A DNA stretch of 64,000 nucleotides from Lumnitzera littorea (lineage: Eukaryota > Streptophyta > Magnoliopsida > Myrtales > Combretaceae), in contig JAMXBB010000004.1 in NCBI GenBank assembly GCA_024138015.1, positions 5,396,617 through 5,460,616 of the forward strand. Reading direction: 5' to 3'. The translations under genes and the position numbers were made by a program. Shown piece after piece: positions 12,022-25,387 of the stretch (position 1 is the first letter of the stretch; every line of letters starts with the position of its first letter). The notes below the pieces were generated by a model. The model was not told where the DNA came from and ran no database searches. It worked only from the letters and a program-made list of their open reading frames with translations.

Positions 12022-12660
12022 TAAAACCTCCTTCCAAGAACCAAAAAAACTAAACCCTAACCCTAATTCGTTTCAGATCCTAACTTCACACATACACATA
12101 CACAAACACAAACTCATAAGCACATCAAATTGCAATCCAAACCCAACTTAGAAGTCTCTGAAACTCAATGACCAAACGGATTCATCCCAAATAACAAGTA
12201 CAACCACTAGAGTTTCAATCTTCCATCTTGAAATCCATCTGGGTGCGTGAAAAAATCACAACTTTTCACCATCAATCAACTCAGAAAGCAAAAGGGTACA
12301 CGGTAAAACGATAATAAAGCCAATAAGTCTCCGTGTGAAGCGTGCAGCATGGGATCGTACAAAGAGAGGAAAGAGAAAAAAGAGAGTTAAACAAACAAAA
12401 AAATAAACTGCACACTGTGTATATCCCAAGAGAGAGGAGAGAGAAGAAAGTGGCGAGTGGGTATTGGGGATGGATGTGTGGTGGGGGTGAAGGATAAACA
12501 TGTGGCGCATTTTAGTAAAGGGACAGGATAGAATTGCTGATGTGCGCGGGGGTTGATTTGAGCGATGGAAGAGAAGACAGCGAGAGAAGAGCCGAAGACA
12601 ACAACTGTTTTTTTTGTGGGTCCCACACGGTAAAGTTTTAATTTCTATAATCACGTACAT
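12022..12660 (-). promoter_or_regulatory. GID1 5' UTR and promoter region
   Basis: It is upstream of the GID1 start on the minus strand. It holds a CT-rich tract (minus strand, about 12452-12428), typical of plant 5' leaders, and a perfect 11-bp palindrome GTGGGTCCCAC at 12616-12626 that matches the TCP-factor core GGNCCCAC on both strands. No convincing TATA box could be fixed, so the transcription start is unknown. The 134- and 79-codon minus-strand frames here are leader/promoter composition, not a gene. Confidence 0.5.
12051..12066. promoter_or_regulatory. Telo-box-like double AAACCCTAA in the GID1 5' UTR
   Basis: TAAACCCTAACCCTAA lies 30 bp upstream of the GID1 start codon. Telo-boxes near plant transcription starts are associated with expression in dividing cells. 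The match is seen in sequence; the role is inferred. Confidence 0.4.
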
Positions 12661-13114
12661 AAAGATAAGCTCAGAGCGGGTATGTCTCCGTAACAGAACA
12701 GCTGTTTATGGATGATTGTGATGCAGTGGAATAATTTTTTATTTTTTTTATTTTCCATTTGATTTGAAAAAAGTTATACCGTTTACTCCGGTTTCAAAAT
12801 TTTCTCCAACATAAGATAAAATACTACAATGAGTATAATTGGCTAGCCATGCTAAGTATATAGATACTAGAATTCCACCAAACAAGTTTTAAACGAATAT
12901 TAAAGATTATAAGATAATATTTAAATATAAATTTTTTGAGATATACTTTTATTGAGTAAGATATAAATACAGGATCTTTTTACCTTGTATTTATGATAGA
13001 ATCTATATTCTAAGATATAATGGTATAAGTTCTAATCATTATGTATTTAATTATTAAATAATTTCAATAAATGATAATATTATTTTTTGTTAATAAATAT
13101 TTTAATAAAAAAAA

Positions 13115-13990
13115 TGATAAAAATCTAACTACTAAACTTTTAACCCGTTGCTAAACTCGAAGACTAGAGCAACTAGCGAGATAAATCTTCATACTTTAAT
13201 CATGTCATGCCGAGGCCAAGTTTCTCCTTATTACCAATCAACTTTGTATGCCAAATCGTATGATAACCCACCTTTTGGAAGTTGTGTCTCGACTTGAAAA
13301 TTGTTAAGATAGTAGCAAAATCTCACAAGTTGACTCAGTTATGTTCGAATCAATCATTTACCTAGTATCACTCTTGCAAAGAGGTAGAGAGAGTTACCTT
13401 AGACTAATCCTCAATCACCTTTGCTCGGATAATTAATCTACTCGCACTTTTTTATCTGCATCCTTCGACAGCATCATCAATACATTTCTACTATATGTAT
13501 TAGATCATGTGTAGAATCTGCTGCATTAATTATTATTTCTCTTGAATATTCATTTTTACCTTTTTTGTATTTTCTGTACATTGTATCTTTGGGGCAATAC
13601 CCTTTTTAAACAAGTTATCCTAACTTTTTGGGTATAAATACTCATTGTACTTGTAACTACAAGAGGCAGATTTATCATCAATACACTAAATATTTTCTTC
13701 TCGTAAACATTGATTGTTTTTTTTTTCATCTCATTCTTATCATAACCTTTAAGTAAGACTACGTAACGAGTAACATCACAAGATCAAATCATGCATCATA
13801 TCGAGCTGTATCGTGAGTCCTCAAAAGTTTCATTAGTGTATTATATTCTTTAGAGCAGTTCATAGATTTTGCTTACTTTTCATTCATTTTTTATTCGTTC
13901 TTGCGCTTCTTATTACTTTTTTTAAGATTTCAGTAAGTTTGGACCCAACCTTACAACCGGTCTTGTCTATTTTTTATTACGGTATGCATA
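13115..13990 (+). mobile_element. Solo LTR of the R1 Ty3/gypsy family
   Basis: This ~876-bp stretch aligns by eye along its length with the R1 3' LTR at 32798-33713. It shares the start (TGATAAAAATCTAACTACTA versus TGATGGGAATCAAGCTACTA), CAACTTTGTATGCCAA, the TATA segment GGTATAAATACTC, and the end TACGGTATGCATA. No internal retroelement sequence flanks it, so it is a solo LTR left by LTR-LTR recombination. The A-rich flanks (AAAAA left, AAAAG right) allow only a weak target-site duplication. Confidence 0.75.
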
Positions 13991-16944
13991 AAAAGAGAAA
14001 CCTAAACACATAAGTGAATAACCCTAAACAATTGGAACTAATCTTATATAAACTTGAAACAATGAATATATTGAAAATTACTTCTTTGTTTTTTATTTCA
14101 CAAGTTTTGTTATAAGTTTCATAAGTTTTGTTTGTAAAAAACTTATAATACCCTATATAGATTATTGTTTAAATATTACATAAAATTGAAGCTTATAAAA
14201 AAAAGAAGAAGAAGAAAATTTTACGAGTTTTACAATGTATCTTTTACCTTATAAATTTTACATGGTATAAGTTTAAAGATAGTTCTCAAGTACTATCGAA
14301 TAGGTTCCCATCGTAAAATTTGGAAAAATATATTTTATAAGATAAAGTAGAGATAGAGTCTCATATATTATCCATCATATACCTCCTCACCCTAACTACA
14401 AGAGTTATTCTTCTTTTTTTTTCCCCTAATCTTGTTCAATTCTAGTTAACTAAATGCAACGCAATAATATAACATGGTTCCATAAAGCATGTTTATAAAG
14501 GGGTGCTTGGCACAAATATTCATACCAACCACCCACATGCCAAACAATACCCCTCTCACTTTATAATTTGCACCTATAAATAGGTGTTTAACTTGAGAGA
14601 GGTACTTTACATGGAACCAGTTCTCTCATTTACTTTTTGTAACGCAATTAGCCATGTGGCTAATGTGTAAAGCACCATAAATTGATTTTTCTAATACTTT
14701 ACTACTTTTGAGCGGCATTTATTTGTCCTATAACTCTATTGGACCCAACATTTTAAAGAGTATGCCGTTGTACAACGACATTCTTGGTCATTTATTTATT
14801 TATTTTATTGATTTTTTTGTTTATTTATTATTATAATATGTGGTATTAATAAAATAATTTTTCATAATTTAAAATTCTAGAAAACATTTTTTTATGCATT
14901 GTTTAAGAAAAAAAAAGGGTTGGGGTGCACAAATAATTAAATAAAGGTAAAAAAGTTTTACTTAAAGCACTCATTTATAAAATGAAAGAGAGTCTAGATG
15001 AAAATGGCATTTTAAGTATTCATTTTAAGAACACCTTTATAAATATACTTTTATCTATTTGGTAACTTTTGTTTTTTTTGTCCAAAAGAAGATTCAATCC
15101 AATATTAAGTTCGTGTTAAAATTATAAAGGGAAAACAAAAACATAAAATTTTGTATGGCCCACACCATAAATCTCGGAAAAAGTAGAAATTGAAAATAGT
15201 AATTGAGAAAGATGGCCACAAAGTTTGGTTTATTAACCTTAGATAAACATCAAGTTATTTTAACATATCAGATTATTTTACCACGAAATATAATGAGAGA
15301 AACTAAGTTTGATACACCATCTATCTTTTAAGTATTGCATAGGTTAATATTATGCATCAAAGTAAAAACGAAAGGAATAATTAGATGAAGGAAAAATAAT
15401 CAAATAAAGTTTTTTTTTTTAAATATCATTTGATGGACATGAAGGTGAGGAGCAAAACAGATGAATCAATTGTAGAGTTTACATTATTACTAGAACAACA
15501 CACATGTGCCCAAAAAGTAAATGCACTTGAAATTCAGAATATGCAACCATAATGGCAAAATGGGTTAGCTGGTGAAGAAGAAATTGTTTCACTAAATTTT
15601 AACTTTCTATCTATATTTTAGCATTAAATAAGTTATGTAATAATCATACATGCTGTGTTGGGGTCTAACAAGGAGTTTTAACTTGATAATATAAATAATT
15701 ATATATATATATATATATATATATAAAGAATGCAATATATATTAGCAATGCCCTAGAAGAGCTTTTTTTTTCCTACCATTATCCCGCTTTAGGTGCATGG
15801 ATCATTACTTTTGATCATTTTAGGAATTGCAACAGTCAAATTTTTCCCTTCCCATGACTATCCCAATTAATAAGAAAATTTATCAAGATGCTTGCAATTC
15901 AATATCATAACTAATATCTTGCCCTAACATGCTTTGATGTTTCCTTTCCCCTTAGAAAATTAATAGCCATTTATAGCTAAAATCCAAGTTATAAACTTAT
16001 TGGTTCCTTTTTTAACTTCTTTCCACCTCATTCTTCAACAATCATATTGTCTTAATTTTCTTTGAATCTTATTCAAATACACGATAATTATAAATAAGCA
16101 ATAGTTGAGATGGTATTTGGTGTTGAATTTCGTACTTTAGTTATATTTTTTCTCTGATGTAATAATTATAAATATAATATTTTTTTTTCCAATTAAATTA
16201 TAACTTTAGAAAATGAGAGTTTCAAATTCTAATCCATTAACGACAGACTAATATTCATCCTTGATTAGGAGGCAACAATAGTAATGTATAGGCATGCCTA
16301 AATCTACCCTATAACCATGCCGGGGAGTATCTTATCTCCATCAGTGCAACGGTGCTATGTAGAGTAGGACAATCTATTGCAAAGAACGGAAAGGTTTCGG
16401 TAGGATGGGAATTCTTTGTGATGGGAACATGCTGGCTACATCTTGTGGCATCATTTGTCATTTATGTAGGATAAAGGAGAAGAAAAAAAATAGAATAAAA
16501 AGATAAAGAAAGAACGTGAGATTGAAAATTTTTTATTTAATAGCCTCATGCGACCAGATTTAGAAGACGCTCACATTAACAATGATTTATGTGGAATCCT
16601 ATTCCTATTGCACTAATATATAATCGAATCACACTAATAAAGAGAGAAAAAAAAAGGGACTCATAAAATAATTTTATTCTTTGCCAAAAGAAAAATAAAA
16701 GTAGATTTATCAACCATCTTTAGTTTCATCCATCGAAAGCGAAAATGATCTTCTTCTCAAAAGGGATGAACTCTTTTTTCCCTAAACTGGATACGTTTAC
16801 AAATAGAAAATATTTGCTTTCCAACTTTCATGTTCCCAAATGCCATCTATACTATTATTACCATAACACACATATATGATATACATAGGTATGTATGTAT
16901 GCATGTAGCTATGTATTACTTATCTACGGATATAGTTAAACAGA
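13991..16944. other. AT-rich intergenic spacer
   Basis: No gene recognised. It includes an imperfect inverted repeat (ATGGTTCCATAAAG near 14473 and CTTTACATGGAACC near 14606) that could be a small hairpin element, and an (AT)n microsatellite at 15701-15725. Confidence 0.45.
15701..15725. repeat. (AT)n microsatellite
   Basis: About 12 uninterrupted AT units in gene-free DNA. Confidence 0.9.
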
Positions 16945-17262
16945 ACATTTATATCAAGTTTAGTATGTATAAATGAATTGGAATAAAATCGTGATTTTAA
17001 ATTTATTTCCTTTTGATATATTTGGAAATGTATTTAATAAGGTAGAATCACCGCTTTAAGGATGATTTGTTTATGCTGGGGAGACCAAATTGCGAGTCAA
17101 ATCCTCCCACTTGATTATCTATAATTAATTTAAATATTTATGTCAAGTTTGATACATATAAATATACTAGAATAAAATTGTGATTTTAGGCTTGGTTTTC
17201 TTTTTGTATGTCTGGGAGTGCATTTATAAGATAGAATTATAGTTTCGAGAAAAAATTCGATT
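16945..17262 (+). repeat. Direct repeat of ~120 bp in two diverged copies
   Basis: The segments 16945-17065 and 17137-17262 share, in the same order, TTTAT(A/G)TCAAGTTT, AATAAAAT(C/T)GTGATTTTA, and TTTA(A/T)(T/A)A(A/G)G(G/A)TAGAAT. The pattern resembles a MITE-type sequence duplicated locally; the 17400-17500 flank has the ATTCCATTCGAAATT style common in such elements. The family was not identified. Confidence 0.5.
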
Positions 17263-20200
17263 ATCCTTTTAAAATGATGGAATTGTGATTTGATTCCTCT
17301 CTCATTAATTATAATTACTTAGAATTATTTGTTTAACCTTAAATATTATTATTATATTCAATAATTAAAAATAATTTTTACATTTATTATATATTTATTT
17401 AATTCTATTCCTTTTCATGAGCGTTCTCAAATATGGAAAGGATTTACTATTTAATTTCATTCCATTCGAAATTATCCATGCCTACCAAATGTGACTTTGA
17501 CATCCAATTAAAATAGTTTCTGAAATGTGTCAAGTTTTTAAAAAATACTAATCAAATATATATTAGATACAAATAACATACATATAAATCTAAATGAAAT
17601 AGAAATGCCACGACCCCTCCAAGGAATGTACCAAGTTGCACCAAGCTATTCCTTCCCAAAATGATATTTACGTTTTCTATAAGTTGTTTCATGCCATTAT
17701 TTCTTTAGATGACCTTCCTGTTCAACCATCAATTATTTCTCAGTCACCCCCTATAACATGTCCCATGAATCCCAGTTTCCAATTTTTATATGGGCAAGTA
17801 TATAAACCTCAGTTTAGTCGTTAGTTTTTATTTGTCAGTTGGGTTAGTATTTTGAAACGATCCTTATCGTTTTTTTTTAAATCACAATAATTGATTTTTG
17901 TCCAAAAACAAAAATAATAATCAATCATTGATAATTCACATATTGATAATATATCTTACAATATACTAGTCAGAAATTCGAAGAAGAGTGAAGATGAAGT
18001 GCTGCTTCTGCAGCGAATCCAATGCCTAATTCTCATCTTAAGCTTCATATATTAATTTATATTTTTTCCTTTGTAAAAGCAAGTCTCTATCTAATGTCAG
18101 ACGATGTGGAGCAGGATAGGAGAAGTTTTGCATTTACATGTAATTCTATAACAATGTTCAGGAGATTCAATGATGTCTTGTACTGGAATAATATATACAT
18201 ATTGTTGCATCGATTACAGATTATGCATGGACTGAATAATTATTGAGAACATTTCTTTCTCATTGATGCTTATTCGGTAATATATGGCTTCCAATTGACG
18301 CTCTCCAGCAAATTGTTAGTAAACTGGGTTCCAACTTCCAAGTATTGGGAATTCAACAGCAACCCTTGCGAAATTCTAAAAGTTAGTTTAACAGCAGAGC
18401 AACAAGCAGATGCTGAAAGTGCTGTAGACTATTCGTGTCATTTCTTTCCTCCCTTTCTTTATAAATGACCTTTTTAAAGTTTCTACCTAATACATCTTGT
18501 AATTAATTAGCTCGATTTAACCTCTAGGTTAAAGCGAAACAAGTTAAAAAATTTATATTTAAGTAAATAAATTTTTTTTATCCTATTAACCATTTTTTGC
18601 TGGTTATGCAAACTATCCTATATAATTAATCCTGTTTGCATAACTCTAAGTATTGAAGAACCTAGGGTAAGCATATCCATTGTAAATAGAACTATTAAGT
18701 CATTACCCAACAATAGGAGTTCTTTATATATCTATAACAAATAAATTAAGCCATCTAGAATTTAATTGAGTCCTTAAAATCCAATTAGGTTTTGAGATTC
18801 AATTTTGATCTTTTTTATGTATTATTGAGATATTTAAGTTCTTTATACTTATGTTACTATACCAAATAAACCCCTTTTACTTGTTTTTTTCTACAATAGT
18901 TATATAAAAAACTTACAAAGTATGACAACATAAAACACAAAATACTGAAATGGCTGCTTAGGATAAAAACGACTCGACGCGGTTTTGACACACACAAATA
19001 TATATGTATATATTTAAATGATTCACTTAAAAAAATTTATTAAATTTTGTCATATTAATGGATGACATAAAGTAAGAGGCTTTTTTTTTTTTTAAAGGGT
19101 TTTTAATATAGGACATAAGAATGGTCTAGAGTGTATGAGTAAGTTCCATTTGGTGGGGACTTTGGCATTATCGTGGAGTCCACGGTGGATTTGGATGCAA
19201 TACAGCAATGGGTCAACAAATTTAGCTATCAACTGTTGCATGGTTTTGGAAGTTTGTGAATTGGCATCTTCTTTAGTTGTGAAAATATCAACCCCAACCA
19301 CCCAATCGGATAGGGCTTCCCTTTTTTTACCTTGTTTGGACTACAACCAAACACATCATCCCTCTTTTATTTTTCTTTCTCTTCTATACCCTTCTCTCTT
19401 CCCTAGCCTTGTTCTCATTTGTACTCTTTCTCCATTTTGGTTCCTTCCCTAGCCTTCCCATCATTATCCATCCGTACATGATGAGTGTACCGAAATTGTT
19501 TTCTTTAAATTGTTAAATTCTACCATGGAGAAATACCAAAAATGGGAATTATTCCAAATATCTTAAGAAAATGTCTAAATATTATCAATATTTTTCACAA
19601 TTTTGAAATTACTAGATTTCATATGTAATCAAATAGTTACCTATAAAAGTATTTACCTAAGTTTAGAATTATTAAATATTATATAGATGGAACTTTTACT
19701 TATCAATTTGTAAATAATGGCATGGTAAATACTCTCTTCCTGAATAGTCTAATTACATGACAAATAGAATCGAGATAATAAAGTTATCAAGTAAAATCCA
19801 TTTGGTATTAAATTTAATAATTTCAAACTTTAGATACGAAAATAATAAAAAGTCAAAATCTATATGATGATTTTGGCATTGTTTTTAATATCATATAAAT
19901 GGGTTTTCCTATTTTTTTGCTTTGTTTGACATATCCACTACTATTTATGAAAATATCATATTACAAATCTTGAAATTTGAATTTTTTGCAGGAGCTCCGT
20001 GGATGCAATTGTTGCAGGGAAAGGAAGAGGGGAATAAAGAGAGATGGGATAGGGAATGGGAATAAGAATTGGATCGGCATGAAAGATAGGATAGAGGCAT
20101 GGGAACTGGGGAGGGAGGGAGATGAAAAACCAGAATAAAATGAGATAAGAATGGAAAGAAAGATACAAATTTGAGAATTATATATCCATATATACTATAT

Positions 20201-22924
20201 ACGTAAGTAAATTATATAAATATAGGTAAAATGAATAAGTTAGATTTGTAATTTAATCGATGATACATATCAACATGGCACCATATATAGCAATAATATT
20301 CATACATTTGTTTATTTTAATCTATTTCTTTACAATTTATAGGCAAAAAAAAAATACTTTTTAAATATGTACGTATATTTATACACATATTGCATATAAA
20401 ACACGTTTGCTATACATCTATATATATTTGTATTTATATAGTATGTAAACATATCCATACCTCAGTTATTATGTATTGGTAGGGCCGAAGGGCCTATATG
20501 TCTGAAAATTGATTATATCTACCTATAAATCTATTGTTTATGTATATTTGTATTGCTATGAATAGATAAAAATAATAGAAAGATACTTTCTCACTTTTAT
20601 ATATGAAGAGTGGAATTACTAAATATCACATCTAATTGTAATTTTACTTTATAAATTTTACAACACTTAGAAGTCTGAAGTTGCCATGTTTCATACTTAA
20701 CTAAATTTTTAATCGGCAAGTTTACTACTTTTAATATCTTTATAAAGATGATGTAGCAAATAGTTATTGGTCAAAGAATTCTAGTTCAAACGATCAAACA
20801 TAAGATGGTGATTCTAATAAGGCAAAGTTCAATTGAATATAATATTCATTTATTTCAAATTTTAGGTATAAAATTGAATTTAAAAAAAAAACATAAAGTT
20901 AGGTTGCGAACTTTGATATTGCTCAAAACAAATAATTGTTGGATCCGACTAACTAAAGTATAAATAGTATGAGTAAATAATTGTTAAAAATATAATTATA
21001 TTTTAACAATCTATTGTATTTCACGAAAATATTTTTGGGAAAATGCAAATTAACCTACTAAACTTTGAATCAAGTGTATGTTGACTTCCTGAATTTTTAA
21101 AATGTATTTTGAAATTCTTTTAAATTTTGAAAAATTGGTAAATAATCTTTATAGGTTGAAAATAATTTTTTTTAATTTTGATTTTGGTATAAAAATATTC
21201 TTTATACTTATCAAAATATGTTTTAAGATCTTCTAGACTTTAACAGTGGTATGAAATTTTCTAATTAGAAAAGCAAATGCTCTTTATATTGATAATTTAT
21301 TAAAGTTTAGGAAGTTTTAAAATATATATTTTAAATTAATTAAGTTAATTCATACTTAAATCAAAGTTTAAGAGAGTTATTTATAATTTCTCCAATATTT
21401 TATTTATACAATATGTGCTAGAGATATTGTAATAGAACTAAAACTCTTATATTATTACTAGAGGTTAGTTTAAGTGTAAATAACTTTAAAAATAATACTA
21501 AATTGAGTAATCTTATAAATGATTTTTTCTTTTTTTTATTTATTTATTTTCCTTTGACATAAAAGAACTCTATATTAATGATAACCGCCGCGAAGCTTAA
21601 GATACTAATCTAAGGTTATGTGTGAACGCAGATTTTGTCTTTTTCTTTTTCTCCTTTTTATTTATCACGTGAGCACATTAAAGTCTGTAGCCATACCAAA
21701 ACAAATAGGATATTTATAAGTTGCATAAGGGAAAATCAATTTTTTTGGGTGATAAACTGATTTTATATTGATTATTGATAACGGGTTAAAGGCGATGAAC
21801 CGCCAGTTGCAAAATATTAATGGAGCATCTAACTGGAGCCCCCGTTGTGGAATATTTGATTTCCATGCAAAAACCATAATTATCAGTCCTTTTTTTTTTT
21901 TTTTCAATAGCAAACTCATGACATCTGTATTAAGAAGACGTTTCTATGATAATGGAGAAATGTTAGGGGAAAGAAAAAAATCTGTCCGTTTCCGTGGTAG
22001 AAAAACATTGAAACATGATAGAACGATGTTTTTCAACCAACATCCTAAACTATTTAACTGTTTTTTTTATCATTATCTTTGTTGCCACCAACACACTATC
22101 ACCACTACCATTGATATATTTATAGGAACCAAAGCTTGAAATTTGGTTTTGAATTTTATTCACGAGTATCCTGTAAACTTGTCAAATTTACCTAAAAGGA
22201 AAAAAAATTTACAATTTTCTAAGTACCTAAACATATATTTTACATGTGAATGAATGTTTTCAAATAGTTGTTTCAACATTTATCGAGGGTCACCTATTAA
22301 GCAATCTTTCTATATTTACAAGAATTCTATTTGTTATATATTAGGAGACGCTCTAAGGTATGGCACACACTAATTTCTACGTTTCCAGCAATGTCTTATA
22401 AATGTATAAAGTCATTATAGTGCCTATAGAAGCCCCTATGGCCTATTATATAACGTAGGAAGTAACTTAGACAACGTATAAATGGGAAGCAAGAAACCAT
22501 AAGCTTTGCTCAAACTTTTGCTTATTTCTATGTCTTTTTTCACTTTAAAGCTCGAGTTTCATGTAAACCAAGACATATACCTAGACCTAGAAGTGATATT
22601 AATATACATATAGTGCATATATATAATATACATTATAATACATATAATATGTTAATATATAATATGTATATTGCTGCAAAATATATAATAATGGATATTC
22701 ATATTTTCAAGTAATATATTATATATATAAATTGAAGTGATGAATCTATAAAGAAAAAAAAAATTACTAATAATCAAAGAAGAAAAAAAAAATTAGAGAA
22801 AAGTTAATTAAAAAATTGACAATTGGTTTACTAGCTTAAAGGCTAGTTTCGAGTTGATTTTGCCTGCTTCTAGAGTTTAGATAAAACATTTCAAGGCAAC
22901 TTGGTACATGCCTCCCATGATATG
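17263..22924. other. AT-rich intergenic spacer
   Basis: No gene recognised. There is a pyrimidine-rich run near 19330-19460 and a purine-rich run near 20000-20165. AT-rich palindromic stretches lie at 22600-22740. The small frames at 17636, 18022, 19135, 20168 and 21768 lack recognisable domains. Confidence 0.45.
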
Positions 22925-22929
22925 ACATG

Positions 22930-23471
22930 TGTCAAGGTCTTATTTTTGTAACATACTTGTATTAGTAAGGACCTATTCTTTTTTATACATTATAACATAA
23001 AGGGGGATTTTTAAAATTTATTTTCATTTTCACTAAGACTTGACTATTGTTAGAAATTTTTACTTTTATAAAGTGATATCATTTAACCAATTTTAATATC
23101 TCCTCATACTATGTCAAAAAATATCTGCAAAGCTCTTTACAAAAGTGTGAGTAATTTTTTAGATTAAAGCTCTTATTCACCAAATTAGTTAATCAAGATC
23201 GACGATATTTGTTACATACACATTGTCTCCATATACACACATTGTATCCTTGTAATACAGTCAAAATTAATAAAAGTATGCTATTTGTTTTTTTATTTGA
23301 GACGTGTCCCTTATATTTATTGTTGGCTTTCTTTCTTATTCATATTCCTTATAAGTTTAAGCTTTATTGACCAGCGTTGTGTGTAAGTTAGGTTTACTTA
23401 CTATTATAGAAGCAGGATAGTTAACATCATACGGTCTATTTGTGTGCTAGAAAAAACCTTAGACCGTGACA
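22930..23471 (+). repeat. R2 5' LTR
   Basis: Begins TGTCAAGGTC and ends GACCGTGACA, 542 bp. It aligns with 40994-41530, for example through TTGGTTGATC/TTAGTTAATC-type text and CTTATATTTA(T/C)TGTTGGCT. A 5-bp ACATG flank precedes it. Confidence 0.85.
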
Positions 23472-23490
23472 ATTGGTATAAAAGCCTAGG
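23472..23490 (+). other. R2 primer-binding site
   Basis: ATTGGTATAAAAGCCTAGG directly follows the LTR end. It is a degenerate match to the TGGTATCAGAGC site primed by initiator tRNA-Met in plant Ty3/gypsy elements. Confidence 0.7.
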
Positions 23491-23510
23491 TTATCCCAAT
23501 AGAAATAACC

Positions 23511-23969
23511 ATGACACAACGAGATGAAGTGAGCGAGAGGCTAGATAGTGTGGAAGAAATCTTTGAAGGATTATCTAAGCGGACGGATGATTTGGTCGTA
23601 TTGTCAGTAAGAGTGGTTAAAATTAAGGCTAACATCAGGATATAAATGTTAAAATGACCGAGATGACTAAGAATTTTAGTGTCATGGTGTAGATACTTAA
23701 GAAGGAAATGTACGTAAGGATCGACGAGGCGATATAACAACTTGGGAGTCAAGTGGAAAACTTGAGAACATAGGTTAATACTCGTGCCTCAACAGAATAT
23801 ATCGAGGAGTTAAGGGTATAAGTAATTATTTTGACTCGAGCTGTAGGGAATGCTCTTGTCCCTGCCGTCGTATATGCTTATGCATGTAGGACGTTTGAAG
23901 ATACCTAAGCACAAGGCATTCGCTAGCACAAAGGAAGCTAAGTTATTGAAGAACTTTTTATTTGACATA
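23511..23969 (+). pseudogene. R2 gag, N-terminal fragment
   Basis: It opens at ATG 23511, 39 bp after the LTR, with MTQRDEVSERLDSVEEIF, an acidic/coiled N-terminus typical of chromovirus gag. After frame slips it reaches PKHKAFASTKEAKLLKNF (about 23905-23960), which matches the start of the gag core (in relatives 'P.PF.G.R..K.LENF'). It is cut off at 23969 by insertion L3-A. The rest of the gag core up to the protease is not found anywhere in the window. Confidence 0.72.
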
Positions 23970-25017
23970 TGTAAGCCCTAAATATAAGTTAAGTAATTGT
24001 AAAATCAAACTTAATACACAAAATTTAGGGTGATTGGTTAAAGGATCTAATCAAATCTAAATTATAAATTAAAGCTAAAAATATTAGTAAAAGTGATTCC
24101 ATAAGTTTGAATTTAAGAAAATAAGTAATAAAATAAGAGAATATAAAATTTTCAAATTTTAAGCATATTACTTATTATTTATCGAAAGTGCGTAAAATAC
24201 ATTTCGATAGCTAATAAATTATTAAAGATAAATTATATGTATACTAAAAATCATAGAATGACTTAAATAATATTTAAAAGTATTTACTTGTATCCCACAT
24301 ATATTTATATATAGATAAAAATACGCGAAATTGCCTAAATTAATCAAAATTTGCTAAAAAATTGATAATTAAAGAAAATTATAAAAAAAAAAAGTCAGGG
24401 AGATTCGAAATGATCCAGATCAAGTTGTGGCAGTTAGGGGGAAAAAAGAAAAAATTTGACCAATTAAATTCAAGCACATAAAAAGCAAAAATAAAACGGA
24501 TATGAGTTTTGTCTTGTCCTAATTAATGTACTATAATCAAGTCTGTAAATATAGAATTTTTAAGAAATTGGACAAAATCAAATATGTTTAGAATTAGAAA
24601 TAAATAGGCTTAGGAGTATAGTTTGGAAATAAAATACTTAAGTTCTGTAAAACAATGCTATGAAGCCATTTTTTTCAAATTAATTTTCAAAAATTTTAAG
24701 TAATCTTTTTAGCCCTAAAATGATGAGAAAAATAAATAATTTTGGCATAATTCAGTGATTAAATGATTAATTACTGACTTAGAGGGTAATTAGATATTTA
24801 AGGATGTTAATTTCCAATATGGAAACTTAATCCTAACATTCGGAGGGTTAATTGTAATCAATATGGGAATATTGTGGTAATTGTAGGAAATTTAGTAATA
24901 TGTGAAGTTGGGATTTTAATAAATACGAAATAATAGGTTAAATTGGATAATATAATAATAATATCAGTACAAAATAAATCTGGTACAAAAATTAATTTTA
25001 GGTAATTGGAAATTAAG
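23970..25017 (+). mobile_element. L3-A: truncated LTR of family L3
   Basis: Begins TGTAAGCCCTAAA, the L3 terminus, right after the R2 gag fragment. It tracks copy L3-B (25388 onward) to about 25017, with an internal deletion of about 400 bp that removes the TATA segment. It then breaks off into the middle of the R1 LTR. The 3' end of this copy is missing. Confidence 0.75.
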
Positions 25018-25233
25018 TACTGAATCATCCTGTACGTCATATCGAGTTGTGCCGTGAGTGATCGAAAGTTTCATTAATATATTGTATTCATTGGAGTTGT
25101 TTGTAGGTTTTTACTTGCTTCTCATTCACTTTTATTCTTTTGCACATTTCTCGTCACTTCATTTTCAAGCTTTTAGCAAGCTTGGACTCATTTAACTACT
25201 AGTCTTATCTGTCTTATGTTACGATTCGCGTCA
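25018..25233 (+). repeat. R1 5' LTR, 3' remnant only
   Basis: Aligns with the last ~215 bp of the R1 3' LTR (for example CATATCGAGTTGTG, then GGAGTTGTTTGTAGGTTTTTAC and AAGCTTGGACTCATTTA). The 5' ~700 bp is lost at the junction with L3-A. Confidence 0.82.
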
Positions 25234-25236
25234 TCT

Positions 25237-25247
25237 TGCTATCAGAG
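25237..25247 (+). other. R1 primer-binding site
   Basis: TGCTATCAGAG, just after the LTR end, matches TGGTATCAGAG (initiator tRNA-Met site) with one change. Confidence 0.75.
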
Positions 25248-25387
25248 TAGAGGTTTTGTTTGAGTTATAGATTATTTTCGAAATTTTGTTTATACTCTGT
25301 TTTGCGTGTATGAAGCAGAGCAAGTTACTGCGTTCATTTTAGCTGTTGTGTTTGCTAGTTGTTTAGTTTCTAGTTTGGAGAAATAAC

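Noticed and set aside
12256..12660. 134- and 79-codon minus-strand frames upstream of GID1
   Set aside because: They lie in the CT-rich leader/promoter of GID1, overlap each other in different frames and show no domain; composition explains them.
14473..14620. Imperfect inverted repeat ATGGTTCCATAAAG / CTTTACATGGAACC
   Set aside because: Short arms with a gap and no target duplication; could be chance in AT-rich DNA.
17085..17110. B-box-like GCGAGTCAAATCCTCCC
   Set aside because: No A box at the right distance and poor match to GGTTCGANNCC; not called a tRNA or SINE.
21768..22139. 123-codon plus-strand frame and 84-codon minus-strand overlap
   Set aside because: No recognisable domain on either strand and poly-T/poly-A in the middle; a diverged repeat is as likely.
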